Positions 1 to 5,211 of a stretch of DNA of 5,211 bases are shown here, in pieces. Position 1 is the stretch's first letter; each line of letters starts with the position of its first letter. Location of the stretch: the NCBI GenBank assembly GCA_002338605.1, contig DDIP01000051.1, forward strand, positions 1,202 through 6,412, given 5' to 3'. The translations under genes were made by a program, and so were the position numbers. The DNA comes from Proteobacteria bacterium UBA1847 (GTDB lineage Bacteria; Pseudomonadota; Gammaproteobacteria; Steroidobacterales; Woeseiaceae). The notes beneath the pieces were generated by a model. It saw only the letters and a list, made by a program, of their open reading frames with translations. It ran no database searches and was not told the origin of the DNA.

Positions 1-2821
1 TTCGCGAACCAGCGGGCTCGGCAAACCGGATGGTGTCGCTCGAGCTGCCGGTCTGGCTGGCGTACCTAAATCGGTCCCAGGCTTCCCAATGCTCACCCGA
101 TTGATAGACGAGGTACGCACCGGCGCGACCGTTCCATGGCATCTGGTAGTGACCGAAGACCTTCAGCACATGCCTTCGATCGGCACTGAGATTGCCTTCC
201 TTCAGATTCCAGAGCTGGCGACCCGCACCATCAGCAATGTTCGACGAACCGATAAAGATCGCCTGGTCATTGTTGGTCGTCGTGCCATCCTGGTCGAAGT
301 TACCGTAGTAGTGGCTCCAGGTATATGACGCATTCAGGTACAAATCATCCGTTACGTAGTCCGCTTCGAAACTGGCTTCCCAGTACTTCGTGAAAGCACC
401 GTCGAGCTCTGCAATGACGTAGGATGAACCACCGATCTCGCCGCGGATGGAGTTGGGGTCTGAAGAGCTTCCGAGATTTGGGATGTACAACTCAGCGGGA
501 ACGCCCGCCGGAAGCCCTTCAACCGGATCCGGATAGGCGATACGGGCGTTGTTATTGGTATCTTCCCAGAAATTCTCGGACTTGCGGTGACGAATGCTGC
601 CGCGAAGGCTCAACTGATCTGAAACGTCCCAGGTGGTACCCACGAGAAACTCATTCGTGAAACGTGGATCCAGGCCTTCTGCAAACCATTTGCCTGAGGA
701 CGCGGCGAGCGGCTCGCTTTCGATGAAGTTGCCATTCTGATCGAAGAACACTTCGACCGTGTTACGCAAATTGCGATCCCAGGACGCTGCACGCGCCAGC
801 GACGAAGCTGATGGGTTGTAACGAGCAAAGTTCGCGTAGACCGAACCTCGATCCGAATAATCCCAGTTCACGCCAAGGCGCGGCTGGATCATGTCCTTGA
901 AATCCACCTCGTACATCTTGTACTCCGTTCCCGGAGACTGAACGAATCCCGTGATCGGGCTAACCCCTGAAGGTGCGACCGCAAGACCCTGCCCATAGAG
1001 CACGTCGTTGCTGAGCATGACGCCGACATTGTAGGTCCAGTCACCCACCGTGATCGTGTCATTGAACTCGATGCTTTGCAGCTCGGAACTCGAATAGATC
1101 GACGGAATCAGCGGACTGCCGCCCGGGTCCAGAAGCGACTGCTGTTGCACGCTCGCCTGGAAGTACACCGGTGTCACACCGTCGGAGGCCAGCGTCTGGC
1201 CACCCAGGATTTCGATAAAGCCCCAACCGTTCGAACTGCGAGCAAGATCTTCGGCAACATCCATGTACTGGTAGCCAACATGCAGATCGTGGGTGGTATC
1301 GCCGAAGTAAAGCGTGTGATCAAACGCAATCTCAAAACTCTCGCGGAAATAATCCACGACGTCAATTGTGCTGCCTCCACCAACCGCGCCGCCACCGCCG
1401 GGGAAACCGGCGGTCGGGTTGTAGCTGAACTGGTTGATATACGGTGCGATGAAGGTATTGAAGTCTGCATTCGCCACGCCGTTAACCGGATCGTTTGGAT
1501 CGCGATAGATTGGCAGATCAAGATAACCCTGCATGTCGAGCGAGCCAATGTTGAGCGACCCGCCCTGCTGCGGATTGAATCCAAACAGGGTGTCGGGGCG
1601 CGTCGTACCGGAGTTCTCGAAGTCCGTGTACTTGAAGCTTAGGGAACTCGCATCGGAAAGAATCCATGAGCCTTCGAGAATCAGGATGTCCTGTTCCGTT
1701 TTGGAGCCCAGCGACAACGTCGGGCTTTCGAATTCGCCAATGCTGTCGTTGACTTCTTCGCGATCTGACGTTCGGAAACTGGCGTCGAGCAGGATGTTAT
1801 CGGTCGGCGCAAACGTCAGCTTGCCGAAAAACTCGTCGCGCTCGCTGTCGTAATCCCCAACGTTGCCATAAGCATTTGATGAGTTGTCACGCGTACGTTC
1901 CGGACGGTAGTAGGAAGTGTAGAAATACAGGCGATCCCGGACAATCGGACCACCGAGGCTGAGCGTCGTCCAGCTTCGATCCTCGTCGAACTCCAGCGAG
2001 CTGCCTGTATCCTGATCGGCCGTCAGCGAGGCAGTCTGAATCTGGTGCCTCACTTCGGCGCGGAATTCGTCCGTACCGCGCTTGGAGACCGTGTTGATCA
2101 GGAAACCACCGGAACGGTTGAATCCGACCGCCTTCGCACCGCCCTTGACAATCGAAACCTGCGCGATGTCATGCGAGGATGGCTCACTCGACAGCACACC
2201 AAAGAGCGGCAGCGATACGTCGACACCGTCAAACTGGTAGGTGTTGTCCTGGCCCGAGCCACCAGCGCTGGGTCCGCGCACGGTGAGTTCCGAGTACTGC
2301 ACGCCCGGGATGAGCTTCATCAGGTCACGATATTCCTGGCCCACCGGAACCGCATCAATCGTTTCGGCGCTGATCAGGTTCTTGAGCGACCCCTGCCCGG
2401 TTTCGGTCAGGAGTTGCGTACCCTTGACGACGATCTCTTCGATCTGCGCGCCAGACACCATGTCAAGCTGAGCCGTCTGCTGCAGTTGCACGTAGACGGA
2501 GCGCTCCTGCACGCTGCCATCGGGAAACTTGAATTTGAGTGAGTATTCGCCCGGTGGCAACAGGCGCAGACGATATCGGCCGTTGTCGGCGGTCGTAATC
2601 GATCGCGGCTGCGGCAAGACGTTACTGGTGGCCTCAATGCTTACGCCGGACACACCGGCACCACTCGAATCGACAATCTGGCCGGCAATTTCACCCGTTT
2701 GCTGCGCATTGGCGGGCGATGCGAAAAACGCAAACGCCAGCGTGACGCTAAAGATCTTTACTAGATTTCTAAGTGCGCGCGAAGAAAATACAGGCACTTT
2801 CCCCATATTGAACAAGGTCAT
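1..2821 (-). CDS. Oar-like TonB-dependent outer-membrane receptor, C-terminus cut off by window edge
   Basis: Reading the minus strand from the ATG at 2821 gives 940 codons with no stop up to the left edge. Residues 1-39 form a signal peptide (basic stretch R15-K22, hydrophobic core around 23-34, cleavage likely after A-N-A39). Residues about 43-122 resemble a carboxypeptidase-regulatory-like beta-sandwich (GEIAGQIVDSSG, then NGRYRLRLLPPGEY). A TonB-box-like EEIVVKG lies at 128-134, followed by the plug at about 145-253 (LMKLIPGV, TVRG, YQFDGVDV at 195-202, IVKGG, then GGFLINTVSKRG). The rest is barrel rich in alternating aromatic strands, with ADRRHVLKVFGHY at 880-892 and EPAGSR at the edge, both typical of the Oar-like group near the C-terminus, so probably fewer than about 100 residues are missing. 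It would sit in the outer membrane and import a ligand using TonB-ExbBD energy. The ligand is not readable from sequence. The gene is divergent from the amidase/epimerase pair. The family assignment is firm; the substrate is unknown. Confidence 0.93.
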   Translation of the reverse strand, partial: MTLFNMGKVPVFSSRALRNLVKIFSVTLAFAFFASPANAQQTGEIAGQIVDSSGAGVSGVSIEATSNVLPQPRSITTADNGRYRLRLLPPGEYSLKFKFPDGSVQERSVYVQLQQTAQLDMVSGAQIEEIVVKGTQLLTETGQGSLKNLISAETIDAVPVGQEYRDLMKLIPGVQYSELTVRGPSAGGSGQDNTYQFDGVDVSLPLFGVLSSEPSSHDIAQVSIVKGGAKAVGFNRSGGFLINTVSKRGTDEFRAEVRHQIQTASLTADQDTGSSLEFDEDRSWTTLSLGGPIVRDRLYFYTSYYRPERTRDNSSNAYGNVGDYDSERDEFFGKLTFAPTDNILLDASFRTSDREEVNDSIGEFESPTLSLGSKTEQDILILEGSWILSDASSLSFKYTDFENSGTTRPDTLFGFNPQQGGSLNIGSLDMQGYLDLPIYRDPNDPVNGVANADFNTFIAPYINQFSYNPTAGFPGGGGAVGGGSTIDVVDYFRESFEIAFDHTLYFGDTTHDLHVGYQYMDVAEDLARSSNGWGFIEILGGQTLASDGVTPVYFQASVQQQSLLDPGGSPLIPSIYSSSELQSIEFNDTITVGDWTYNVGVMLSNDVLYGQGLAVAPSGVSPITGFVQSPGTEYKMYEVDFKDMIQPRLGVNWDYSDRGSVYANFARYNPSASSLARAASWDRNLRNTVEVFFDQNGNFIESEPLAASSGKWFAEGLDPRFTNEFLVGTTWDVSDQLSLRGSIRHRKSENFWEDTNNNARIAYPDPVEGLPAGVPAELYIPNLGSSSDPNSIRGEIGGSSYVIAELDGAFTKYWEASFEADYVTDDLYLNASYTWSHYYGNFDQDGTTTNNDQAIFIGSSNIADGAGRQLWNLKEGNLSADRRHVLKVFGHYQMPWNGRAGAYLVYQSGEHWEAWDRFRYASQTGSSSDTIRFAEPAGSR

Positions 2822-2828
2822 GATGATG

Positions 2829-2835
2829 CTCCCCT
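2829..2835 (-). promoter_or_regulatory. Ribosome binding site of the TonB-dependent receptor
   Basis: On the minus strand AGGGGAG stands 7 bases before the ATG at 2821. It decides the start in favour of this ATG over the in-frame ATG five codons later (2806), which has no Shine-Dalgarno match upstream. Either start leaves a usable signal peptide. Confidence 0.75.
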
Positions 2836-2852
2836 GAATATGTTGCGTTTTC

Positions 2853-2883
2853 TTGACTATGTCAGCCTTGTACGGCATAAAAT
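2853..2883 (+). promoter_or_regulatory. Candidate sigma70-type promoter for the amidase-epimerase operon
   Basis: TTGACT (2853-2858, 5 of 6 to the -35 consensus) is followed by CATAAA at 17-base spacing (2876-2881, 4 of 6) or by TAAAAT at 19-base spacing (2878-2883, 5 of 6). The transcript would start near 2890, about 65-70 bases before the amidase ATG at 2958. The -10 region overlaps the candidate -10 of the opposite promoter. The TTG of this -35 box could be misread as an alternative start codon of the amidase, which is another reason not to extend that gene upstream. Confidence 0.45.
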
Positions 2884-2906
2884 ATCATCGAGTGCGGAAA
2901 AGTAAA
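2879..2906 (-). promoter_or_regulatory. Candidate sigma70-type promoter for the TonB-dependent receptor
   Basis: On the minus strand TTTACT (2901-2906, 4 of 6 to the -35 consensus) is followed after 16 bases by TATTTT (2879-2884, 4 of 6 to the -10 consensus). This would place the transcript start near 2870 and leave a leader of about 50 bases before the ATG at 2821. Assigned by eye; AT-rich intergenic DNA easily gives such matches. Confidence 0.35.
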
Positions 2907-2957
2907 GAATTATTTATTCCGTCTGGCCCCTTCCCACCCAATATCGAAATCCACACG

Positions 2958-3932
2958 ATGCGACGCCGTACTACCCGCCTTTTTATCACGATTGTTCTGG
3001 CTTGCAATATCGTTGCATGTACGGGCTTGCAAACGACAGAATCGGCCAACCAGAACAGTCGTGTCAGCATTATCGTCATTCACCATACGACGGCAAATTT
3101 CGGGGATTCCCTCAATATCCTGACCCGACCGTCACAATACCCGGTCAGCTCACATTACCTGATTCCGGAACCGGGCGATCAGACCTACGGCAAATCCGCG
3201 CTCAGGGTTTATCAGCTCGTGGACGAATCGCGCCGCGCCTGGCATGCCGGGACCAGCTACTGGGCCGGCAAAAGCGGGCTCAACGACCAGTCGATTGGGA
3301 TCGAACTCGTGAATCGCACCTGGTGCCACGCCAGCGAGCACGGTGTGGATCCCTACACCGGCGGGCCCGATCGACTGTGCTTTTACCCGGATTTTGCCGA
3401 TGGCCAGGTAGCACTCCTGACCGATTTGCTCGACGAAATTCTCAAACGGCACCCTGACGTCAAGCCGACGCATATCATCGGCCATTCCGATATCGCCCCG
3501 GACCGAAAAATCGACCCGGGCCCCCGATTCCCGTGGCAGCGACTCGCCTCGCTGGGCTATGGCGCCTGGTACGACGATGCGACCGTCATTCGTTATTGGG
3601 AAAGGTTTCGCACAGAACCCCTGCCTCTGATCAACGTGCAAAAAGCGTTGTCGGCTTACGGCTACAAGATCGACGCGACGGGTGAATACGACGAACAGAC
3701 ACGCAATGTCGTGCGTGCGTTCCAGCTGCATTTTCGTCCCTGGGAAGTAACGCGTGAAATAAACCGGGAGATGACTGCGACGTTGTTTGCACTGCTGGAC
3801 AAGTACTATCCTGAACAACTGGAAGAACTGCTGACGGTAGAAGAGCCGCTTGATCCGATAGCGCCGATCGAAACCGAACAGGTGGACGAAACACGGCGTC
3901 CACCGGCCACCACACCCGAGATGACTCAATGA
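2958..3932 (+). CDS. amiD: AmiD-like N-acetylmuramoyl-L-alanine amidase, outer-membrane lipoprotein
   Basis: This 324-residue protein should hydrolyse the amide bond between MurNAc or 1,6-anhydroMurNAc and L-Ala of the peptidoglycan stem peptide, as E. coli AmiD does from the inner face of the outer membrane. It begins with a lipoprotein signal (RRR, hydrophobic LFITIVLA, lipobox IVAC with lipidated C21). Threonine at +2 is compatible with outer-membrane sorting. The Amidase_2 domain spans about 36-195: IVIHHTT carries zinc ligand H42, SSHYL follows at 64-68, WHAG at 95-98, SIGIEL with probable catalytic E116, GHSDIAP with zinc ligand H176, and RKIDPGPRFPW with K184 and zinc ligand D186. A PG_binding_1-like domain follows at about 222-284 (FQLHFRP at 255-261), as in AmiD. 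An acidic, proline-rich tail covers 285-324. The ATG at 2958 is chosen because it starts exactly at the lipoprotein signal. An in-frame TTG at 2853 would add 35 residues and bury the signal; no strong Shine-Dalgarno precedes either. The gene overlaps the epimerase by 4 bases. Confidence 0.92.
   Translation: MRRRTTRLFITIVLACNIVACTGLQTTESANQNSRVSIIVIHHTTANFGDSLNILTRPSQYPVSSHYLIPEPGDQTYGKSALRVYQLVDESRRAWHAGTSYWAGKSGLNDQSIGIELVNRTWCHASEHGVDPYTGGPDRLCFYPDFADGQVALLTDLLDEILKRHPDVKPTHIIGHSDIAPDRKIDPGPRFPWQRLASLGYGAWYDDATVIRYWERFRTEPLPLINVQKALSAYGYKIDATGEYDEQTRNVVRAFQLHFRPWEVTREINREMTATLFALLDKYYPEQLEELLTVEEPLDPIAPIETEQVDETRRPPATTPEMTQ
3929..3932 (+). other. ATGA stop-start overlap coupling amidase and epimerase
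   Basis: The epimerase ATG (3929-3931) overlaps the amidase TGA (3930-3932). Such overlaps usually mean co-transcription and translational coupling by a terminating ribosome. Only a weak GAG (3918-3920) lies at Shine-Dalgarno distance, which fits dependence of the epimerase on translation of the amidase. Confidence 0.85.
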
Positions 3933-5044
3933 AAATAACAGGCTTCGAACTCGGCAAATTGAGGATTCCGCTCAAGATGCCATTCAAGACCGCGATTCGC
4001 ACCGTCGACCACATGGAAGACGTCGTCATCGTGCTGGAGACCGATACCGGCCACAAAGGCTTCGGCAGTGCACCGGCCACGGCCGTGATTACCGGAGAAA
4101 CGCACGGCTCGATTATCGAGGCGATTCGCACCATCATCCTGCCGGCCATCAAGAACGAGGATATCCAGAACCTCAATCATGTCGTCGACCTGATCCAGGG
4201 GTCGCTGTACAAGAATTTCAGTGCCAAGGCGGCTGTCGAAGTCGCGGTTTACGATCTGTTTGCACAATCGCTGGGCGCGCCGCTGTACAAAATTCTCGGT
4301 GGCGGCGAACCGGTGCTGTCAACCGACCTCACTATCAGCATCGACTACATCGACAAGATGGTACAGGACGCCGTCGACGCGGCAGACCGGGGATTCGAAG
4401 CGTTGAAGATCAAGGTCGGCAAGGACATGCGCGTCGACATCGAACGTGTCAAGGCCATTTACGCCGCCGTCAGCGACCGGGCGCTCATCCGGCTTGATGC
4501 CAACCAGGGCTGGACGCCCAAACAGACGGTCACCGCACTTCGCGAACTTGAAAGCAGCGGTGTCGAGATCGAGTTTATTGAGCAGCCTGTTCGTGGCAAC
4601 GACGTTGCGGGCATGAAGTATGTCACCGAGCGAGTGACCACCTCGGTGATGGCCGATGAGAGCAGCTTCGGTCCACGCGAAGTCATCGACCTGATTCAAA
4701 TGCGTGGCGCCGACATCATCAACATCAAACTGATGAAGACCGGCGGCATCTCCAATGCCATCAAGATCGCCGATATCGCCGCACTGTATGACGTCGAATG
4801 CATGATGGGCTGCATGCTGGAAACTGCCATTGGCGTTTCGGCCGCCGCGCACGTTGCAGTCGCCAAGTCAAACAGCATCACCCGTGTTGACCTCGACGCA
4901 CCATCGCTGGCAACCGTGAACCCGGTGGTCGGCGGTGTCGCCTTTGACGGCGCGGAAATTTCGATATCGGACGCACCCGGACTCGGCATCGAAGCAATCA
5001 GCGAACTGTCGATGCTGAAGTTCGACAAGGCGGCCGCATCCTGA
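3929..5044 (+). CDS. Dipeptide epimerase, probable L-Ala-D/L-Glu epimerase (enolase superfamily)
   Basis: This 371-residue cytoplasmic enzyme (no signal peptide) belongs to the muconate-lactonizing-enzyme subgroup of the enolase superfamily and should convert L-Ala-D-Glu from murein stem peptides to L-Ala-L-Glu. The N-terminal capping domain covers about 1-125 and includes R24 in TAIRTV, at the position of the substrate-contacting Arg of the Bacillus subtilis enzyme. The barrel then carries the acid/base lysines K160 and K162 (LKIKVG), the Mg2+ ligands D190 (RLDANQGW), E218 (FIEQP) and D243 (MADES), the opposite-face lysine K267 (NIKLMKTGG) and CMLETAIG at 295-302. D321-L-D323 matches the DxD pair that holds the dipeptide amino group in L-Ala-D/L-Glu epimerases. 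Length and motif spacing match the family with no gap. The ATG at 3929 gives the canonical N-terminus. Relatives act on other dipeptides, so exact specificity is inferred; pairing with a murein amidase supports L-Ala-D-Glu. E. coli YcjG (AEE) is the functional counterpart; I do not assign its symbol because orthology is unproven. Confidence 0.92.
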   Translation: MKITGFELGKLRIPLKMPFKTAIRTVDHMEDVVIVLETDTGHKGFGSAPATAVITGETHGSIIEAIRTIILPAIKNEDIQNLNHVVDLIQGSLYKNFSAKAAVEVAVYDLFAQSLGAPLYKILGGGEPVLSTDLTISIDYIDKMVQDAVDAADRGFEALKIKVGKDMRVDIERVKAIYAAVSDRALIRLDANQGWTPKQTVTALRELESSGVEIEFIEQPVRGNDVAGMKYVTERVTTSVMADESSFGPREVIDLIQMRGADIINIKLMKTGGISNAIKIADIAALYDVECMMGCMLETAIGVSAAAHVAVAKSNSITRVDLDAPSLATVNPVVGGVAFDGAEISISDAPGLGIEAISELSMLKFDKAAAS

Positions 5045-5086
5045 TCCTTGCAGACAGGGAGCGCCGCAAGCGTTCGGACTGACGAC
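5045..5086 (+). other. Short gap after the epimerase, no terminator visible
   Basis: These 42 bases contain no convincing hairpin followed by a T-run, so transcription probably continues into the next reading frame. The epimerase frame reopens directly after its single TGA (5042-5044), and a TTG at 5048 is an alternative start for the downstream gene. Confidence 0.5.
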
Positions 5087-5211
5087 ATGCATCTCTCAGT
5101 TGATTTCTGGATAGACAGGACCGGGCACGTTGATGAACTGCTGGCGGACGGAATGGATATCGCCAGGATTGTTCGTGACGCTTTCACACGCGATCCGTAC
5201 ATGGTCGATCT
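5087..5211 (+). CDS. Unidentified reading frame, 5' part only, runs off the right edge
   Basis: From the ATG at 5087 the frame stays open for 41 codons to the window edge. The visible protein begins MHLSVDFWIDRTGHVDELL and continues with a helix-like stretch containing IARIVRDAFTRDPYMVD. There is no signal peptide or membrane segment in this part. I do not recognise the family. No good Shine-Dalgarno lies before the ATG: AGGGAG at 5056-5061 is about 25 bases away. A start at TTG 5048 would add 13 residues. The same strand, the 42-base gap and the lack of a terminator suggest it belongs to the amidase-epimerase operon and may serve murein-peptide use, but that is inference from position. The short visible length means it could also be a chance open frame. 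Confidence 0.5.
   Translation, partial: MHLSVDFWIDRTGHVDELLADGMDIARIVRDAFTRDPYMVD

Noticed and set aside
1394..1414. Perfect 8-base inverted repeat with a 5-base loop (ACCGCCGG / CCGGCGGT)
   Set aside because: It lies inside the receptor gene where the codons encode a Gly-rich, Pro-containing loop (TAGFPGG and following Gly residues, about residues 470-485). There is no T-run, so it is best explained by Gly/Pro codon composition rather than a terminator or regulatory site.
1076..1642. 188-codon open frame on the plus strand inside the receptor
   Set aside because: It is antisense to a continuous, domain-rich receptor frame and its translation shows no recognisable domain; GC-rich coding DNA commonly gives such shadows.
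2853..2957. 35-residue N-terminal extension of the amidase from a TTG
   Set aside because: It would place a polar stretch before an otherwise clean lipoprotein signal, it lacks a Shine-Dalgarno, and its start codon falls in the best -35 box.
3150..3929. 259-codon open frame on the minus strand opposite the amidase
   Set aside because: The plus strand carries every AmiD catalytic motif in frame, and the antisense translation looks like no known protein.
5042..5089. Possible readthrough or frameless fusion of the epimerase with the downstream frame
   Set aside because: The two share a frame, but the epimerase ends at its normal family length and nothing around the TGA suggests recoding.
4696..5202. 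168-codon open frame on the minus strand opposite the epimerase 3' end
   Set aside because: It lies antisense to conserved epimerase motifs and its translation is Ser/Ala/Met-rich without domain features.

Overview
The window looks like chromosomal DNA of a Gram-negative bacterium, most likely a gammaproteobacterium of the Xanthomonadales/Steroidobacterales/Woeseia type. The reasons are an Oar-like TonB-dependent outer-membrane receptor with an N-terminal carboxypeptidase-regulatory-like domain, an AmiD-type outer-membrane lipoprotein amidase, and a moderately GC-rich composition judged by eye. The lineage is an inference; no rRNA or marker gene is present.

Layout. Positions 1-2821 (minus strand) hold most of a large TonB-dependent receptor. 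It reads open for 940 codons and runs off the left edge, so its C-terminal barrel strands are missing. Positions 2822-2957 are a short AT-rich divergent intergenic region with plausible sigma70-type promoters for both directions; their -10 elements appear to overlap. Positions 2958-3932 (plus) encode an AmiD-like N-acetylmuramoyl-L-alanine amidase lipoprotein with a C-terminal peptidoglycan-binding domain. Positions 3929-5044 (plus) encode an enolase-superfamily dipeptide epimerase, most likely L-Ala-D/L-Glu epimerase, joined to the amidase by a 4-base ATGA overlap. Positions 5045-5086 are a short gap without a terminator, and from about 5087 an unidentified reading frame runs off the right edge.

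How the genes fit together. The amidase would cut the bond between MurNAc (or anhydroMurNAc) and L-Ala in cell-wall fragments at the outer membrane, releasing stem peptides. After these are trimmed to L-Ala-D-Glu, the cytoplasmic epimerase converts that to L-Ala-L-Glu, which ordinary peptidases can degrade. The pair therefore forms a small peptidoglycan (murein peptide) recycling or scavenging operon. The divergent TonB-dependent receptor may take up a related substrate, possibly muropeptides, but this rests only on adjacency. The system is built of known families; the arrangement is the interesting part, and I see no wholly new system, RNA gene, mobile element or CRISPR array here.
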